In this document: one piece after another, positions 1-7,249 of the stretch
Numbering within the stretch: position 1 is the first letter of the stretch
Layout: every line of letters starts with the position of its first letter
Assembly (NCBI GenBank): GCA_017617315.1
Contig: JAFZWM010000030.1
Coordinates: 1-64,000, forward strand
Direction: 5' to 3'
DNA from: Bacteroidaceae bacterium
GTDB lineage: Bacteria; Bacteroidota; Bacteroidia; Bacteroidales; Bacteroidaceae
Length of the DNA stretch: 64,000 bases
Program-made: the position numbers and the translations under genes
The notes under the pieces: model-generated
What the model saw: the letters and a program-made list of their open reading frames with translations, nothing else
What the model was told of the DNA's origin: nothing
The model's database searches: none

Positions 1-20
1 CAATTTCGTCAGAAATTGTT

Positions 21-262
21 CGTATGTCCAAGGTACGTCCAAGGTACGTCCAAGGTACGTCCAAGGTACGTCCAAGGTACGTCCAAGGTACGTCCAAGGT
101 ACGTCCAAGGTACGTCCAAGGTACGTCCAAGGTACGTCCAAGGTAGAGGGAAGATATAGGGAAGGTATATGCAAGCTATATGCAAGCTATATGTTGGCTA
201 TATGTTGGCTATATGTAAGCTATATGTTGGCTGTATGTTGGCTATATGTTAGCTATATGTTT
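21..262. repeat. 11-bp tandem array A (22 in-phase units)
   Basis: Ten perfect copies of GGTACGTCCAA occupy 32-141, with a diverged copy just before at 21-31. The 11-bp register then continues without slippage through diverged units: GGTAGAGGGAA, GATATAGGGAA, GGTATATGCAA, then GCTATATG followed by CAA, TTG or TAA, up to about 262. No reading frame spans it and there are no unique spacers. Two other intergenic arrays in this window (26858-27022 and 54289-54475) use the same degenerate unit. Function is unknown. The perfect left block looks recently amplified and the right block old. Confidence 0.93.
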
Positions 263-352
263 AAGCTACAGTCGTTTGTAAAATTCCGAACGAATCCCGA
301 GTGCATCCCGAAGAGGATTTGGCAGCAAGCGAACAATGTTTGTGCGGTAAAT

Positions 353-515
353 TTGGCTTTACATTGAGTCAACCTTTCAGCTCTCGTTTTCAAAATATTG
401 TCAGAAATAGGCTTCATTCATAAAATAGTTTGTATATTTACCGCTGTAAAGCATCAATTTAAATTGTGAAAAACTTGCGTTACAACGGCGATATAAGCAG
501 CATGCAGTGGCTGAA
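353..515 (+). repeat. RHS leader direct repeat, copy 1
   Basis: About 165 bp here are repeated at 1906-2071 with scattered substitutions and few indels. The shared stretch covers an intergenic leader containing TTCAAAATATTGTCAG, a conserved in-frame stop, a GTG start, and the first 15 or so codons of an RHS core (encoding NLRYNG then SSMQW). After the repeat the two copies diverge completely. This is the footprint of a duplicated RHS cassette. Confidence 0.88.
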
Positions 516-570
516 TGATCACCTAAGCAGAGTTAACATATTTGAGAATTTAACAATTATAGTTTTATGA
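466..570 (+). pseudogene. rhs core stub (34 codons)
   Basis: A GTG-initiated frame of 34 codons matches the first 15 or so residues of the RHS gene at 2022 (KNLRYNG, then SSMQW), then changes to unrelated sequence and stops at a TGA. In both copies the GTG is preceded by an in-frame TAA two codons upstream. The stop overlaps the ATG of the next gene in an ATGA arrangement, so the two may be translationally coupled. The stub is far too short to be an RHS protein. It is most likely the remnant of a core whose remainder was deleted or exchanged, though use as a short coupling peptide for the following gene cannot be excluded. Confidence 0.6.
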
Positions 571-1442
571 ATAAAGGTCTTATTTTAAACACATCATACA
601 ATGATTTTATTCTTGGAACTCGTGTCTCTGATTACTTCGATAAGAGACATGAGGAGGGAGTGGCAAGTGATAGTCCATATAATGATATAGTCAGTTTTGA
701 ATTTTATGACGACGGAGTCGATATCTGGTGTGAAAATAACATTATAGACTCTATCTTTTGTGAAACAACATGCATATACGAAGGAGTCAATCTGATAGGG
801 ATGAAATTCGATGAATTCCTGAACCGATTTCATTTTTCTCCGGATGATGAAGATGTTATTTGGCTTGAAGTCGGTGAGGGAAAGAATGGTCAGAATCAGC
901 ATGTCTATGATTTCGACAAGGAAGGATTGCAGATATGGGTGTGGCGTAATAGAATTCGTACTGTGATAATTTGTGATAATTCAAATTGTACAGACTTGAT
1001 TCTGAACAAATCATATCAAGAATTTGATCTTAATGTACCTATCTCAAATTATTTCTACAAGAAATACAAGGAATTAGATCCAGATACGACTCACCCATTC
1101 AAGCGTTACCAATTTTATTCACCCGAAGTTGAAATATGGTGTAGAAATGATTTGGTTGATACCATAATAAATGAAAGAATATGTGCTTATGAATACCAAA
1201 ACAAGACTGTTAATCTTGTCGGCTTAGGATATGATGCTTTTCTAAAAATGTTTGACGTAATCTCTCCTGACAGCAAGCAGATATATGTAGATGCTAACGG
1301 AAGAAAAGAATTGCGTCATGTGTATGAGTTTGATGCGTTAGGTCTTCAGGTTTGGGTTTGGCACAAGAGTATCAAGAAGGTTCTCATCTATAACACAAAG
1401 GAAAGTAAATTACACAGGACTTTGATTGAAACTGCAAAATAG
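567..1442 (+). CDS. 291-aa protein with internal tandem duplication, RHS-associated
   Basis: I do not recognise this family. The protein is two copies of one domain of about 135 residues (roughly 4-138 and 140-275). Both halves share an LILN-SY start, a YF-K segment, V-IWC-N followed by D-I, a VNL-G stretch followed by FL, HVY-FD then GLQ-WVW, and a closing basic/hydrophobic segment. There is no signal peptide or membrane segment, so it is probably cytoplasmic and acidic. Its ATG overlaps the stop of an rhs stub, and it lies between the two copies of the RHS leader repeat. From that context I infer an orphan immunity or RHS-tip-associated protein left from an earlier cassette, but the sequence gives no direct proof. 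Codon use is AT-rich compared with the housekeeping genes to the right. Confidence 0.75.
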   Translation: MNKGLILNTSYNDFILGTRVSDYFDKRHEEGVASDSPYNDIVSFEFYDDGVDIWCENNIIDSIFCETTCIYEGVNLIGMKFDEFLNRFHFSPDDEDVIWLEVGEGKNGQNQHVYDFDKEGLQIWVWRNRIRTVIICDNSNCTDLILNKSYQEFDLNVPISNYFYKKYKELDPDTTHPFKRYQFYSPEVEIWCRNDLVDTIINERICAYEYQNKTVNLVGLGYDAFLKMFDVISPDSKQIYVDANGRKELRHVYEFDALGLQVWVWHKSIKKVLIYNTKESKLHRTLIETAK

Positions 1443-2021
1443 AACTTAGTAGTGTTAAAGAAACTATAATGCAGACATAGAACATAAAAAAGCGACAATC
1501 ATTCCCACACCTCCTTCAATTTCTCGTGAATTCTTTGGTGGTGTGGGATTTTCCCCCCTTGTTCTGCCGAATTTGTAATTTGGCAGCGGCGATTATATCG
1601 CGAGTTTGCAACTCGCATTGTCGCAAAGCGGCAAAACATCGCATCAAAAACAGACGTTTCTAAGCGGTGGGAATTCTTGCGTCCTTTCAGTAGCAAGCGA
1701 ACGGAGTTCGAACGTCAAATTCCCGTTTTTTTCTCTGCCGAATTGCAAATTCGGCAGAACATTAGCGGTGGAAATACTTGCGTTCCTTCGGTAGCAAGCG
1801 ACCAAAGTTCGAGCGCGGAAAATCGGCTTAACGGTGGGGTGCTTCGGTAGCAAGAGTCCATAGGTCGAGTGGCAAATTCGGCAAATCAGAGGCTTCTGTG
1901 TCAAGTTTGGCTTAACGTTGAGTCAAACTTTCCGCTCTCGTTTTTCAAAATATTGTCAGAAATAGGCTTCAGTCCAAAAAATAGTTTGTAATTTTACCGC
2001 CGTAAAACATCAAATTAAATT
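1443..2021. repeat. Repeat- and hairpin-rich spacer before rhs
   Basis: No gene is supported here. The stretch holds three short-loop hairpins: 1564-1586 (arms CTGCCGAATT with a 3-base loop), 1600-1616 (arms GCGAGTT/AACTCGC) and 1734-1758 (arms TCTGCCGAATT/AATTCGGCAGA, perfect). It also holds three diverged copies of a 55-65 bp element starting AGCGGTGGGAATTCTTGCGT or similar, at 1663-1716, 1764-1827 and 1831-1882. A fourth copy lies on the other side of the rhs gene at 4524-4596. The elements bracket the cassette and may have served as recombination substrate. Confidence 0.75.
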
Positions 2022-2071
2022 GTGAAAAACTTACGTTACAACGGCAACATAAGCAGCATGCAGTGGCAGAA
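1906..2071 (+). repeat. RHS leader direct repeat, copy 2
   Basis: Second copy of the leader plus rhs 5' end described at 353-515. Here the reading frame continues into a full truncated RHS gene instead of stopping after 34 codons. The shared part begins near TTTGGCTT, includes the CTCTCGTTTTTCAAAATATT segment (which resembles the distal arm and T-run of the terminator behind this same cassette at 4385-4402), and ends just after the CAGTGG codons. Confidence 0.88.
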
Positions 2072-3761
2072 CGGCGCGTCGGCTGCAAAGAGCGGATATA
2101 AGTTCAGCTACGACGGACTGAACCGCCTTACCTCTGCCATCTACGGCGAGGGCGACGACATGAGCCAGAATGCCGACCGCTTCAGCGAGAAGGGCATAAC
2201 CTACAACGCCAACGGCTCAATCTACCGCATGAAACGTTACGGAATGCTGAACGACGGCAGTTACGGCTTGGTTGACGATCTGAAGATAAAGCTCGATGGA
2301 AACGCCCTCTACGGCATTACCGACTATGCTGCCGAAACCAACTACAAAGGCTCTGCCAACTTTGTCGATGCCGACGGCTCGGGACAGGAGTATTGGTTTA
2401 ACGGTAACGGCTCGCTCTCTGCCGATGCCAACAAGGGCATTGCGCGCATAGACTACGACAACTACGGCTGTCCGCGCAAGATTGTGTTTATCAACGGCAA
2501 CACAACAGAGTACGTCTATTCGAGCACGGGCGAGAAGTTGCGCACCACGCACAAGACCGCCATCGATGGCATAACCGTAGCCCTTAATAGCAATGACAAC
2601 CTGAAGAACGACGACTTTCTCTCTGAGGACAAGACCGACTATCACGGCAGTTTCATCTACGAGAACGGCAAGCTGGATAAGGTGCTTTATCAAGGAGGAT
2701 ATGTGCAGAATGACTCTATCTGTGCAGGTAGCCTTGGTAAGCCTCGCGGATTTACCCATACAGACAATACTTCTCTGAATATCTTGGAGCAAGTATATGT
2801 ATATCATTATTACACGCAAGACCACCTTGGCAACAACCGTGCGGTGATAGACGAAGACGGAAATGTAAAGCAGGTAACGAACTACTACCCATTTGGTGGA
2901 GTGTTTAGCACCACGGCATACAACAGCGGAGACGACTTGCAGCCATACAAGTATAACGGCAAGGAACTCGACCGTACCCACGGACTCGATTGGTACGACT
3001 ATGGCGCACGCAATTACGATGCCTTTTTGCCTATGTTTACATCGCTCGACCCTCATTGTGAAAGTTATTACAATATAAGTCCGTATGCGTATTGTGCTAA
3101 TAATCCTATAATGTTTGTTGACCCAGATGGAGAAAACCCTGTATTTAGTAGCAATGGAATGTTTTTGGGCTGTACTTCTGAAGGATATACAGGACAGATT
3201 TACATTTACAATTTTAATGCTGATTTACCAGAAGATGAAATTTTGGATGTAAGCAAATTGTCAGATTATAGCATTAAGGAACTCAGTAATTTTAATGGAG
3301 TTTCTTCAATGGACGATGTAGAACTAAGCGGTGATGCCATTGGTAATATTATGACAAATATTCTAGAACGTTGGGATGGAAAAATGGTATTTGACGAAAA
3401 ATTTACTATGGCTTCAATAAATAATAGGGTGCGTTATGATAATCCGAAGAATTGTGATTGGAATTTTGAATCCCGTTATTATCCTGGAGAAAAGAATGGA
3501 AAAATATATGTTTCTCCCTTATATAAAGATAGTTATGAATCAACTGTTGAAAACTTGGAGGCAACAATGTTGGGGCATGAATGGTATTCTCATATAATAA
3601 AAGATTATGGTGATGACCATAATAATCACTCATTAGCTTATGAAAATTCTATGCGTTTTTCATTAATTTACAATAAATCCTTAACCCCTAAGTATATTGA
3701 TTTTTGTGGTGTGATGTTGTGGTGTTATAGATATAACGAATTTTTCCATAAAACAAAATGA
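2022..3761 (+). CDS. RHS repeat-associated core protein, 5'-truncated, with C-terminal tip
   Basis: YD/RHS-repeat protein of the polymorphic toxin type. YD-like repeats lie at about 25-190 (SYDGLNRLT, YVYSSTGEKLR). The RHS-associated core is at about 265-372 (DHLGNNR, NYYPFGG, YKYNGKELDR, GLDWYDYGARNYD, NPIMFVDPDG). A unique tip of about 205 residues follows, with an HEWYSH motif at 519-524 and further His residues at 533 and 536, a spacing that could bind metal. The start is a GTG preceded by a conserved stop. Full-length RHS proteins run to thousands of residues, so the secretion and N-terminal parts are missing: this is a silent cassette or a short orphan. Base composition turns AT-rich near 3056, inside the core and before the tip, as expected for tip exchange by recombination. 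From memory, similar tips are common and unassigned in Bacteroidales. Confidence 0.88.
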   Translation: MKNLRYNGNISSMQWQNGASAAKSGYKFSYDGLNRLTSAIYGEGDDMSQNADRFSEKGITYNANGSIYRMKRYGMLNDGSYGLVDDLKIKLDGNALYGITDYAAETNYKGSANFVDADGSGQEYWFNGNGSLSADANKGIARIDYDNYGCPRKIVFINGNTTEYVYSSTGEKLRTTHKTAIDGITVALNSNDNLKNDDFLSEDKTDYHGSFIYENGKLDKVLYQGGYVQNDSICAGSLGKPRGFTHTDNTSLNILEQVYVYHYYTQDHLGNNRAVIDEDGNVKQVTNYYPFGGVFSTTAYNSGDDLQPYKYNGKELDRTHGLDWYDYGARNYDAFLPMFTSLDPHCESYYNISPYAYCANNPIMFVDPDGENPVFSSNGMFLGCTSEGYTGQIYIYNFNADLPEDEILDVSKLSDYSIKELSNFNGVSSMDDVELSGDAIGNIMTNILERWDGKMVFDEKFTMASINNRVRYDNPKNCDWNFESRYYPGEKNGKIYVSPLYKDSYESTVENLEATMLGHEWYSHIIKDYGDDHNNHSLAYENSMRFSLIYNKSLTPKYIDFCGVMLWCYRYNEFFHKTK

Positions 3762-3768
3762 TACAGCT

Positions 3769-4269
3769 ATGAAGAAATATATATTAGCCATATTGTTGAT
3801 GTTGTGTACAAATGCTTATACATTTGGGCAGTCAAAACAGCATTGTCATGTAGACTTTATCTATCCTGTAAAAGATGGTTTGATCGCAAAAAAAGAACCA
3901 ACATATGCTTCTTTTTCTGAGAATTCCATATGTTTTTCCGAACTTGATAATGACTCCTATGTCAATATGCGTCGAATAGAGATAGAAGATACAGCAACCA
4001 TTCGGCACTATTGGGACATAATATCGAAATTATTCATCGACAAGACCGTTAAAGTGGTTAATTGCAAACCACGATGTGTATCTTCTAAAAGCCCTCTTAT
4101 GAAAATTTGTGTATATGGCGATAATTATTCTCGGGAAGAATATGAATACAAAATAAATCTCTGTTGTTATAATTATGATCATCCCGAGGATTCTGGCTAT
4201 TCGGATGAATTTATAGATCTGTTATCTTTTATACGGACAGTTAGAATAAAGTTAGGACAAATGAAATAA
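3769..4269 (+). CDS. Small secreted protein, candidate immunity partner of the RHS tip
   Basis: 166 residues starting 7 nt after the rhs stop, so almost certainly co-transcribed with it. The N-terminus is a clear Sec signal peptide (basic MKK, a hydrophobic ILAILLMLCTNAY core, then FGQ before the likely cleavage site), so the mature protein should be periplasmic. The mature part has several cysteines and a pattern of beta-type hydrophobics, with no domain I recognise. Position directly behind a toxin tip and AT-rich composition matching that tip suggest a cognate immunity protein, which would imply the tip acts in the periplasm. That role is inferred from context only. Confidence 0.7.
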   Translation: MKKYILAILLMLCTNAYTFGQSKQHCHVDFIYPVKDGLIAKKEPTYASFSENSICFSELDNDSYVNMRRIEIEDTATIRHYWDIISKLFIDKTVKVVNCKPRCVSSKSPLMKICVYGDNYSREEYEYKINLCCYNYDHPEDSGYSDEFIDLLSFIRTVRIKLGQMK

Positions 4270-4351
4270 TGTTTCGCTTTGATTCCCGAATCCTAGAGTA
4301 TTAACAGTCATTTGTAATGCCCTCAAGGCATAGCCTTGCAAAATAAGCAAC

Positions 4352-4402
4352 AGAGCGGAAAAACGAAGAATCAAGCCCTTTCGGTTTTCCGCTCTTGTTT
4401 TT
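4352..4402 (+). terminator. Terminator of the rhs cassette
   Basis: Inverted repeat with arms AGAGCGGAAAA (4352-4362) and TTTTCCGCTCT (4385-4395) followed by TTGTTTTT. It closes the rhs plus downstream gene unit. The distal arm and T-run resemble the CGCTCTCGTTTTTCAAAAT segment inside both leader repeats, suggesting that each leader begins with the remains of a preceding cassette's terminator. Confidence 0.75.
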
Positions 4403-4473
4403 CAAAATGCAAGCAAAAACAGAAGCGTTCGGCTAAAAGAAGTGCATCGTATTGCAGCAGATGGGGAACTTCT

Positions 4474-4506
4474 TAATTCATAATTCACAATTCATAATTG
4501 ACAATG
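4474..4506. repeat. AATTCATAATTGACAAT-type intergenic repeat
   Basis: Short AT-rich reiteration of AATTCATAATT, CACAATTC and ATTGACAAT words. Similar stretches occur at 27024-27059 and 54207-54247, each beside an 11-bp array. The remaining sequence of the gap 4403-4680 shows no gene. Confidence 0.6.
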
Positions 4507-4523
4507 CTCGTAAATGGAAGTTT

Positions 4524-4596
4524 AGCGGTGGGAATTCTTGCGTCCATTCGGTAGCAGCTAACAATGTTCGAGCGCGGAAAATCGGCAGAACATTAA
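4524..4596. repeat. Fourth copy of the rhs-flanking 60-bp element
   Basis: Starts AGCGGTGGGAATTCTTGCGT and continues through GTTCGAGCGCGGAAAATCGGC, closely matching the elements at 1663 and 1764 on the other side of the rhs gene. Same orientation, so it could recombine with them to delete the whole rhs unit. Confidence 0.7.
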
Positions 4597-4680
4597 GTTT
4601 TAGATGAGTTTTATTTTGCACACGCATAATCATGGCTGTCTGACAACAGAGAAATATTGCCAGACAGCTATGACTGCTTA

Positions 4681-5067
4681 TCAGAGGGCAATGCCAAGTT
4701 GCTTTGCTCCCTTTTTAATATAATCGCGGTCAACGTCCGTATCTTTTATAACCTCGCCGTCGAAGGCAATAAGGTCTATGTCTATCTCAATACATCCGTC
4801 GCGTTTCTCTTCGGGGTTTCGTCCGCACATATCCTCAATGCCTTTCAGCTGCATTTTTATCAGCCTTAGCGGTATTATGGTCTTGAATACACCGCATTGG
4901 TTAATGAATGGCGGCCAGTCGGGATGTCCTATAGCATCAGAGTTTGTAGGTTCAGCCCATGTTATTTTACCTAGAGACGCTTCGAGCACAAGTCGTGCGT
5001 TATTTAAAGATTTCTCTGCGCGAAAATTGCTTCCTATGCAGATAAAACAGGTATGTTCGTGAATCAT
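4681..5067 (-). CDS. folK: 2-amino-4-hydroxy-6-hydroxymethyldihydropteridine pyrophosphokinase
   Basis: HPPK transfers pyrophosphate from ATP to 6-hydroxymethyl-7,8-dihydropterin in folate synthesis, in the cytoplasm. Visible marks are the IGSN motif near the N-terminus, the PPFINQ segment, the LKGIEDMCGR helix and the IEIDIDLIAFDG metal-binding signature. At 128 residues it is shorter than typical HPPK (about 160), with a compressed middle and C-terminus. The start MIHEH is the only candidate. It is divergent from kdsB across a short shared promoter region. The -7 box (5073-5080) sits so close to the ATG that the transcript should be leaderless or nearly so. Confidence 0.88.
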   Translation of the reverse strand: MIHEHTCFICIGSNFRAEKSLNNARLVLEASLGKITWAEPTNSDAIGHPDWPPFINQCGVFKTIIPLRLIKMQLKGIEDMCGRNPEEKRDGCIEIDIDLIAFDGEVIKDTDVDRDYIKKGAKQLGIAL

Positions 5068-5072
5068 GGCTG

Positions 5073-5080
5073 CAAAATTA
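5073..5080 (-). promoter_or_regulatory. folK -7 promoter box
   Basis: TAATTTTG on the minus strand fits Bacteroidota TAnnTTTG. It lies only 5 bases from the folK ATG, predicting a leaderless message. Confidence 0.6.
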
Positions 5081-5113
5081 CATTATTAAAATTAAATTTT
5101 AACATTTTTTTTG

Positions 5114-5121
5114 TAATTTTG
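5114..5121 (+). promoter_or_regulatory. kdsB -7 promoter box
   Basis: TAATTTTG matches TAnnTTTG, 18 bases before the chosen kdsB ATG at 5140. It lies downstream of the in-frame upstream ATG at 5053, which supports the shorter start. Confidence 0.7.
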
Positions 5122-5139
5122 CGCCCAAATAATAAAAAT

Positions 5140-5895
5140 ATGAATTTTATTGGTATTATTCCGGCTAGATATGCATCTACGCGTTTTCCTGCCAAGCCAC
5201 TGGCAATGCTCGGAGGAAAAACTGTAATTCAGAGAGTTTACGAACAGGTTAAGGATTTGTTAGACAAGGTTGTTGTTGCTACTGATGATGAGCGTATAGA
5301 ACAGGCAGTCAAGGCGTTCGGCGGCGAGGTGGTGATGACATCGCCAAACCACAAGAGCGGCACAGACCGATGCTTCGAGGCTTATACAAAGGTAGGCGGC
5401 GACTTCGATGTTGTTGTAAACATACAGGGCGACGAGCCTTTCATCCATCCGTCGCAGATTGCAAGCATCAAGGCTTGTTTCGACGATGACACAACTGATA
5501 TCGCAACGCTCGTAAAGCCTTTCACTCCTGCCGATGGACTTGCGGCTCTTCAGAACCCTAATTCTCCGAAGGTGGTTCTCAACTCAAACTTCAACGCGCT
5601 GTATTTCAGCCGCTCGGTAATCCCTTATCTACGAAATAAAGAGCCAGAAGAATGGCTTTCTTCGCACACATATTACAAGCACATCGGACTGTATGCCTAT
5701 CGTGTAGGCGTGCTGAAGGAGATTACGTCGCTCCCTCAGTCGTCGCTCGAGATTGCCGAGTCGCTCGAACAACTCCGCTGGCTCGAAAACGGCTATAAAA
5801 TAAAGGTAGGAATCACCGAGATTGAGACTGTCGGTATCGATACTCCTCAAGATCTCGAAAGAGCAGAGAAATTCCTAAAGGAAGGCAGATGTTAG
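5140..5895 (+). CDS. kdsB: 3-deoxy-manno-octulosonate cytidylyltransferase
   Basis: CMP-Kdo synthetase activates Kdo with CTP for lipopolysaccharide core assembly. The 251 residues match the family length. The N-terminal nucleotide-binding motif IPARYASTRFPAKPL, the GGKTVIQRVYEQ segment, the SGTDR motif and VVNIQGDEPF are all present. The ATG at 5140 gives the canonical start MNFIGIIPAR. An in-frame upstream ATG at 5053 lies inside folK and before the promoter box, so it was not used. The last codons overlap the start of the M16-like gene by 7 bases, implying coupling. A Kdo gene indicates a Gram-negative envelope. Confidence 0.95.
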   Translation: MNFIGIIPARYASTRFPAKPLAMLGGKTVIQRVYEQVKDLLDKVVVATDDERIEQAVKAFGGEVVMTSPNHKSGTDRCFEAYTKVGGDFDVVVNIQGDEPFIHPSQIASIKACFDDDTTDIATLVKPFTPADGLAALQNPNSPKVVLNSNFNALYFSRSVIPYLRNKEPEEWLSSHTYYKHIGLYAYRVGVLKEITSLPQSSLEIAESLEQLRWLENGYKIKVGITEIETVGIDTPQDLERAEKFLKEGRC

Positions 5896-7184
5896 ACCGT
5901 ACAATACAGCCGGAACTGTCGCCGCTTGGCGATTTCGTTTTGCCTGCTCCCGAAGACTCAACATTTTCAAACAACATCCCCGTTTCCGTTCTAAACGTAG
6001 GCGGACAGGACATTGTGAGGGTTGATATCGTAATCAATGCCGGCAAGATGCATCAGGAAAAGCTGCTTGTGTCATACTTCACGGGCATGATGCTGAAGGA
6101 GGGAACATCTACCTTGAGCAGGCAGGACATTGCCGAGAAACTCGATTTCTACGGCTCGTGGATGGTTGTTCAGTCTACCACGATGTACACCTGCGTTACG
6201 CTGTTCTCGCTCAACAAATATCTGAAGGAGAGCATGGAGATTGTGGTTGCGGCGATAACCGACTCGCAGTTCCCCGACGAACAGCTCGACAAGTTCCGCC
6301 AGATTCAGTATCATCAATGGCTTGTGAACAACGAGAAAGTCGAGGTGATGTCGAACCGCGCGTTCCATTCTAACTTCTTCGGACCAGAACACATCTGCGG
6401 AAAATATGCCGGCGAGGAAGATTACAATCAACTCACGAGCGACGATTTGAGGCAATTCTTCAGAAAGCATTATCATAGCGGAAATAGCCGCGTCTATCTC
6501 TCGGGAATGGTAACGGACAAAGCCCTCGCCGATGTCGAGAGTCTTGTCGGAACAACTCCGTGGGGACAGATTTCCGAGCCTACCCGATACATTCAGCAGA
6601 TGGTTTGCCAAACATCTGAAAAGCGTGCTTTTGTAGAGAAGAAAGATGCCACTCAGAGTGCTGTTAAGATGGGCAAAATGCTCATTCCGCGCAAGCATCC
6701 CGACTATGCAAAACTTCGTCTGCTGATGAGCCTCTTCGGAGGCAGCTTCAGCAGCCGTCTTATGAGCAATATCCGCGAGGATAAGGGCTACACATACGGC
6801 ATCAACGCAAGCTATATGCACGTTCCGGATGCGAGCTACATGCTCATTTCTTCTGAATGCGACAATCAGTATGTCGAGCCGCTCATCGCCGAGGTCTACA
6901 AGGAGATGGCTCTTCTTCGCGATGTGAAAATAGAAGAGGACGAACTCCGTCAGGTTAAGAATTATCTGCAAGGCGATATGATGCGCACATACGAGGATCC
7001 GCTCACGATGATTAGCGCCTATATCTCGATGGATTACAACAAGGTTGGCCGCGGTCATCTGGCAAGGTGTTTCAACGAGGCAAACGCGGCAACAGCCGAA
7101 GAATTGCATCTTCTGGCACAGAAATACTTTACAGAAGATGGATTTTTTGAGGCGATAGCAGGAAAAATGGTAAACAAATTTTAA
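5889..7184 (+). CDS. M16 peptidase-family protein, catalytic motif missing
   Basis: 431 residues with the two-domain M16B (processing-peptidase-like) layout. The C-terminal half carries the typical GGSFSSRLMSNIREDKGYTYGI segment (about 280-305). The N-terminal half should carry HxxEH in the position before the (K)EGT motif, but the sequence there reads YFTGMMLKEGT, with no zinc-ligand histidines or glutamate. It therefore resembles the inactive partner subunit seen in heterodimeric M16B enzymes. No signal peptide is visible. Its ATG overlaps the end of kdsB, so the two are one operon. An active M16 partner is not present in this window. The role could be binding or regulation of peptides, but this is inferred. 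Confidence 0.85.
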   Translation: MLDRTIQPELSPLGDFVLPAPEDSTFSNNIPVSVLNVGGQDIVRVDIVINAGKMHQEKLLVSYFTGMMLKEGTSTLSRQDIAEKLDFYGSWMVVQSTTMYTCVTLFSLNKYLKESMEIVVAAITDSQFPDEQLDKFRQIQYHQWLVNNEKVEVMSNRAFHSNFFGPEHICGKYAGEEDYNQLTSDDLRQFFRKHYHSGNSRVYLSGMVTDKALADVESLVGTTPWGQISEPTRYIQQMVCQTSEKRAFVEKKDATQSAVKMGKMLIPRKHPDYAKLRLLMSLFGGSFSSRLMSNIREDKGYTYGINASYMHVPDASYMLISSECDNQYVEPLIAEVYKEMALLRDVKIEEDELRQVKNYLQGDMMRTYEDPLTMISAYISMDYNKVGRGHLARCFNEANAATAEELHLLAQKYFTEDGFFEAIAGKMVNKF

Positions 7185-7213
7185 TTTTTTTTGCTTGTTT
7201 GGCATTGTTTTGC

Positions 7214-7221
7214 TAACTTTG
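7214..7221 (+). promoter_or_regulatory. -7 promoter box of the MORN gene
   Basis: TAACTTTG matches TAnnTTTG, 28 bases before the ATG at 7250. A run of T ending in TTTTG lies about 20 bases further upstream, where the -33 element is expected. Confidence 0.7.
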
Positions 7222-7249
7222 ATGCCCTAATTATGATTATTTTCTTGAA

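Noticed and set aside
21-145. CRISPR-like array
   Set aside because: The repeat unit is only 11 bp and there are no unique spacers and no cas genes nearby. It is a plain tandem repeat.
1499-1904. Small reading frames on both strands in the spacer before rhs
   Set aside because: They run through hairpins and repeated elements, show no codon bias or promoter, and overlap each other.
2217-3056. Long minus-strand frame of 279 codons inside rhs
   Set aside because: Shadow of the GC-rich RHS core; composition is Val/Ala/Arg-rich without domain features, and the plus-strand frame has clear RHS motifs.
3576-3593. HExxH zinc-protease motif in the RHS tip
   Set aside because: The sequence is HEWYSH, i.e. 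HExxxH, so the classical motif is not met; only a possible metal site is claimed.
6072-7205. Long minus-strand frame of 377 codons opposite the M16-like gene
   Set aside because: The plus-strand protein has family motifs; the antisense frame has none and arises from codon bias.
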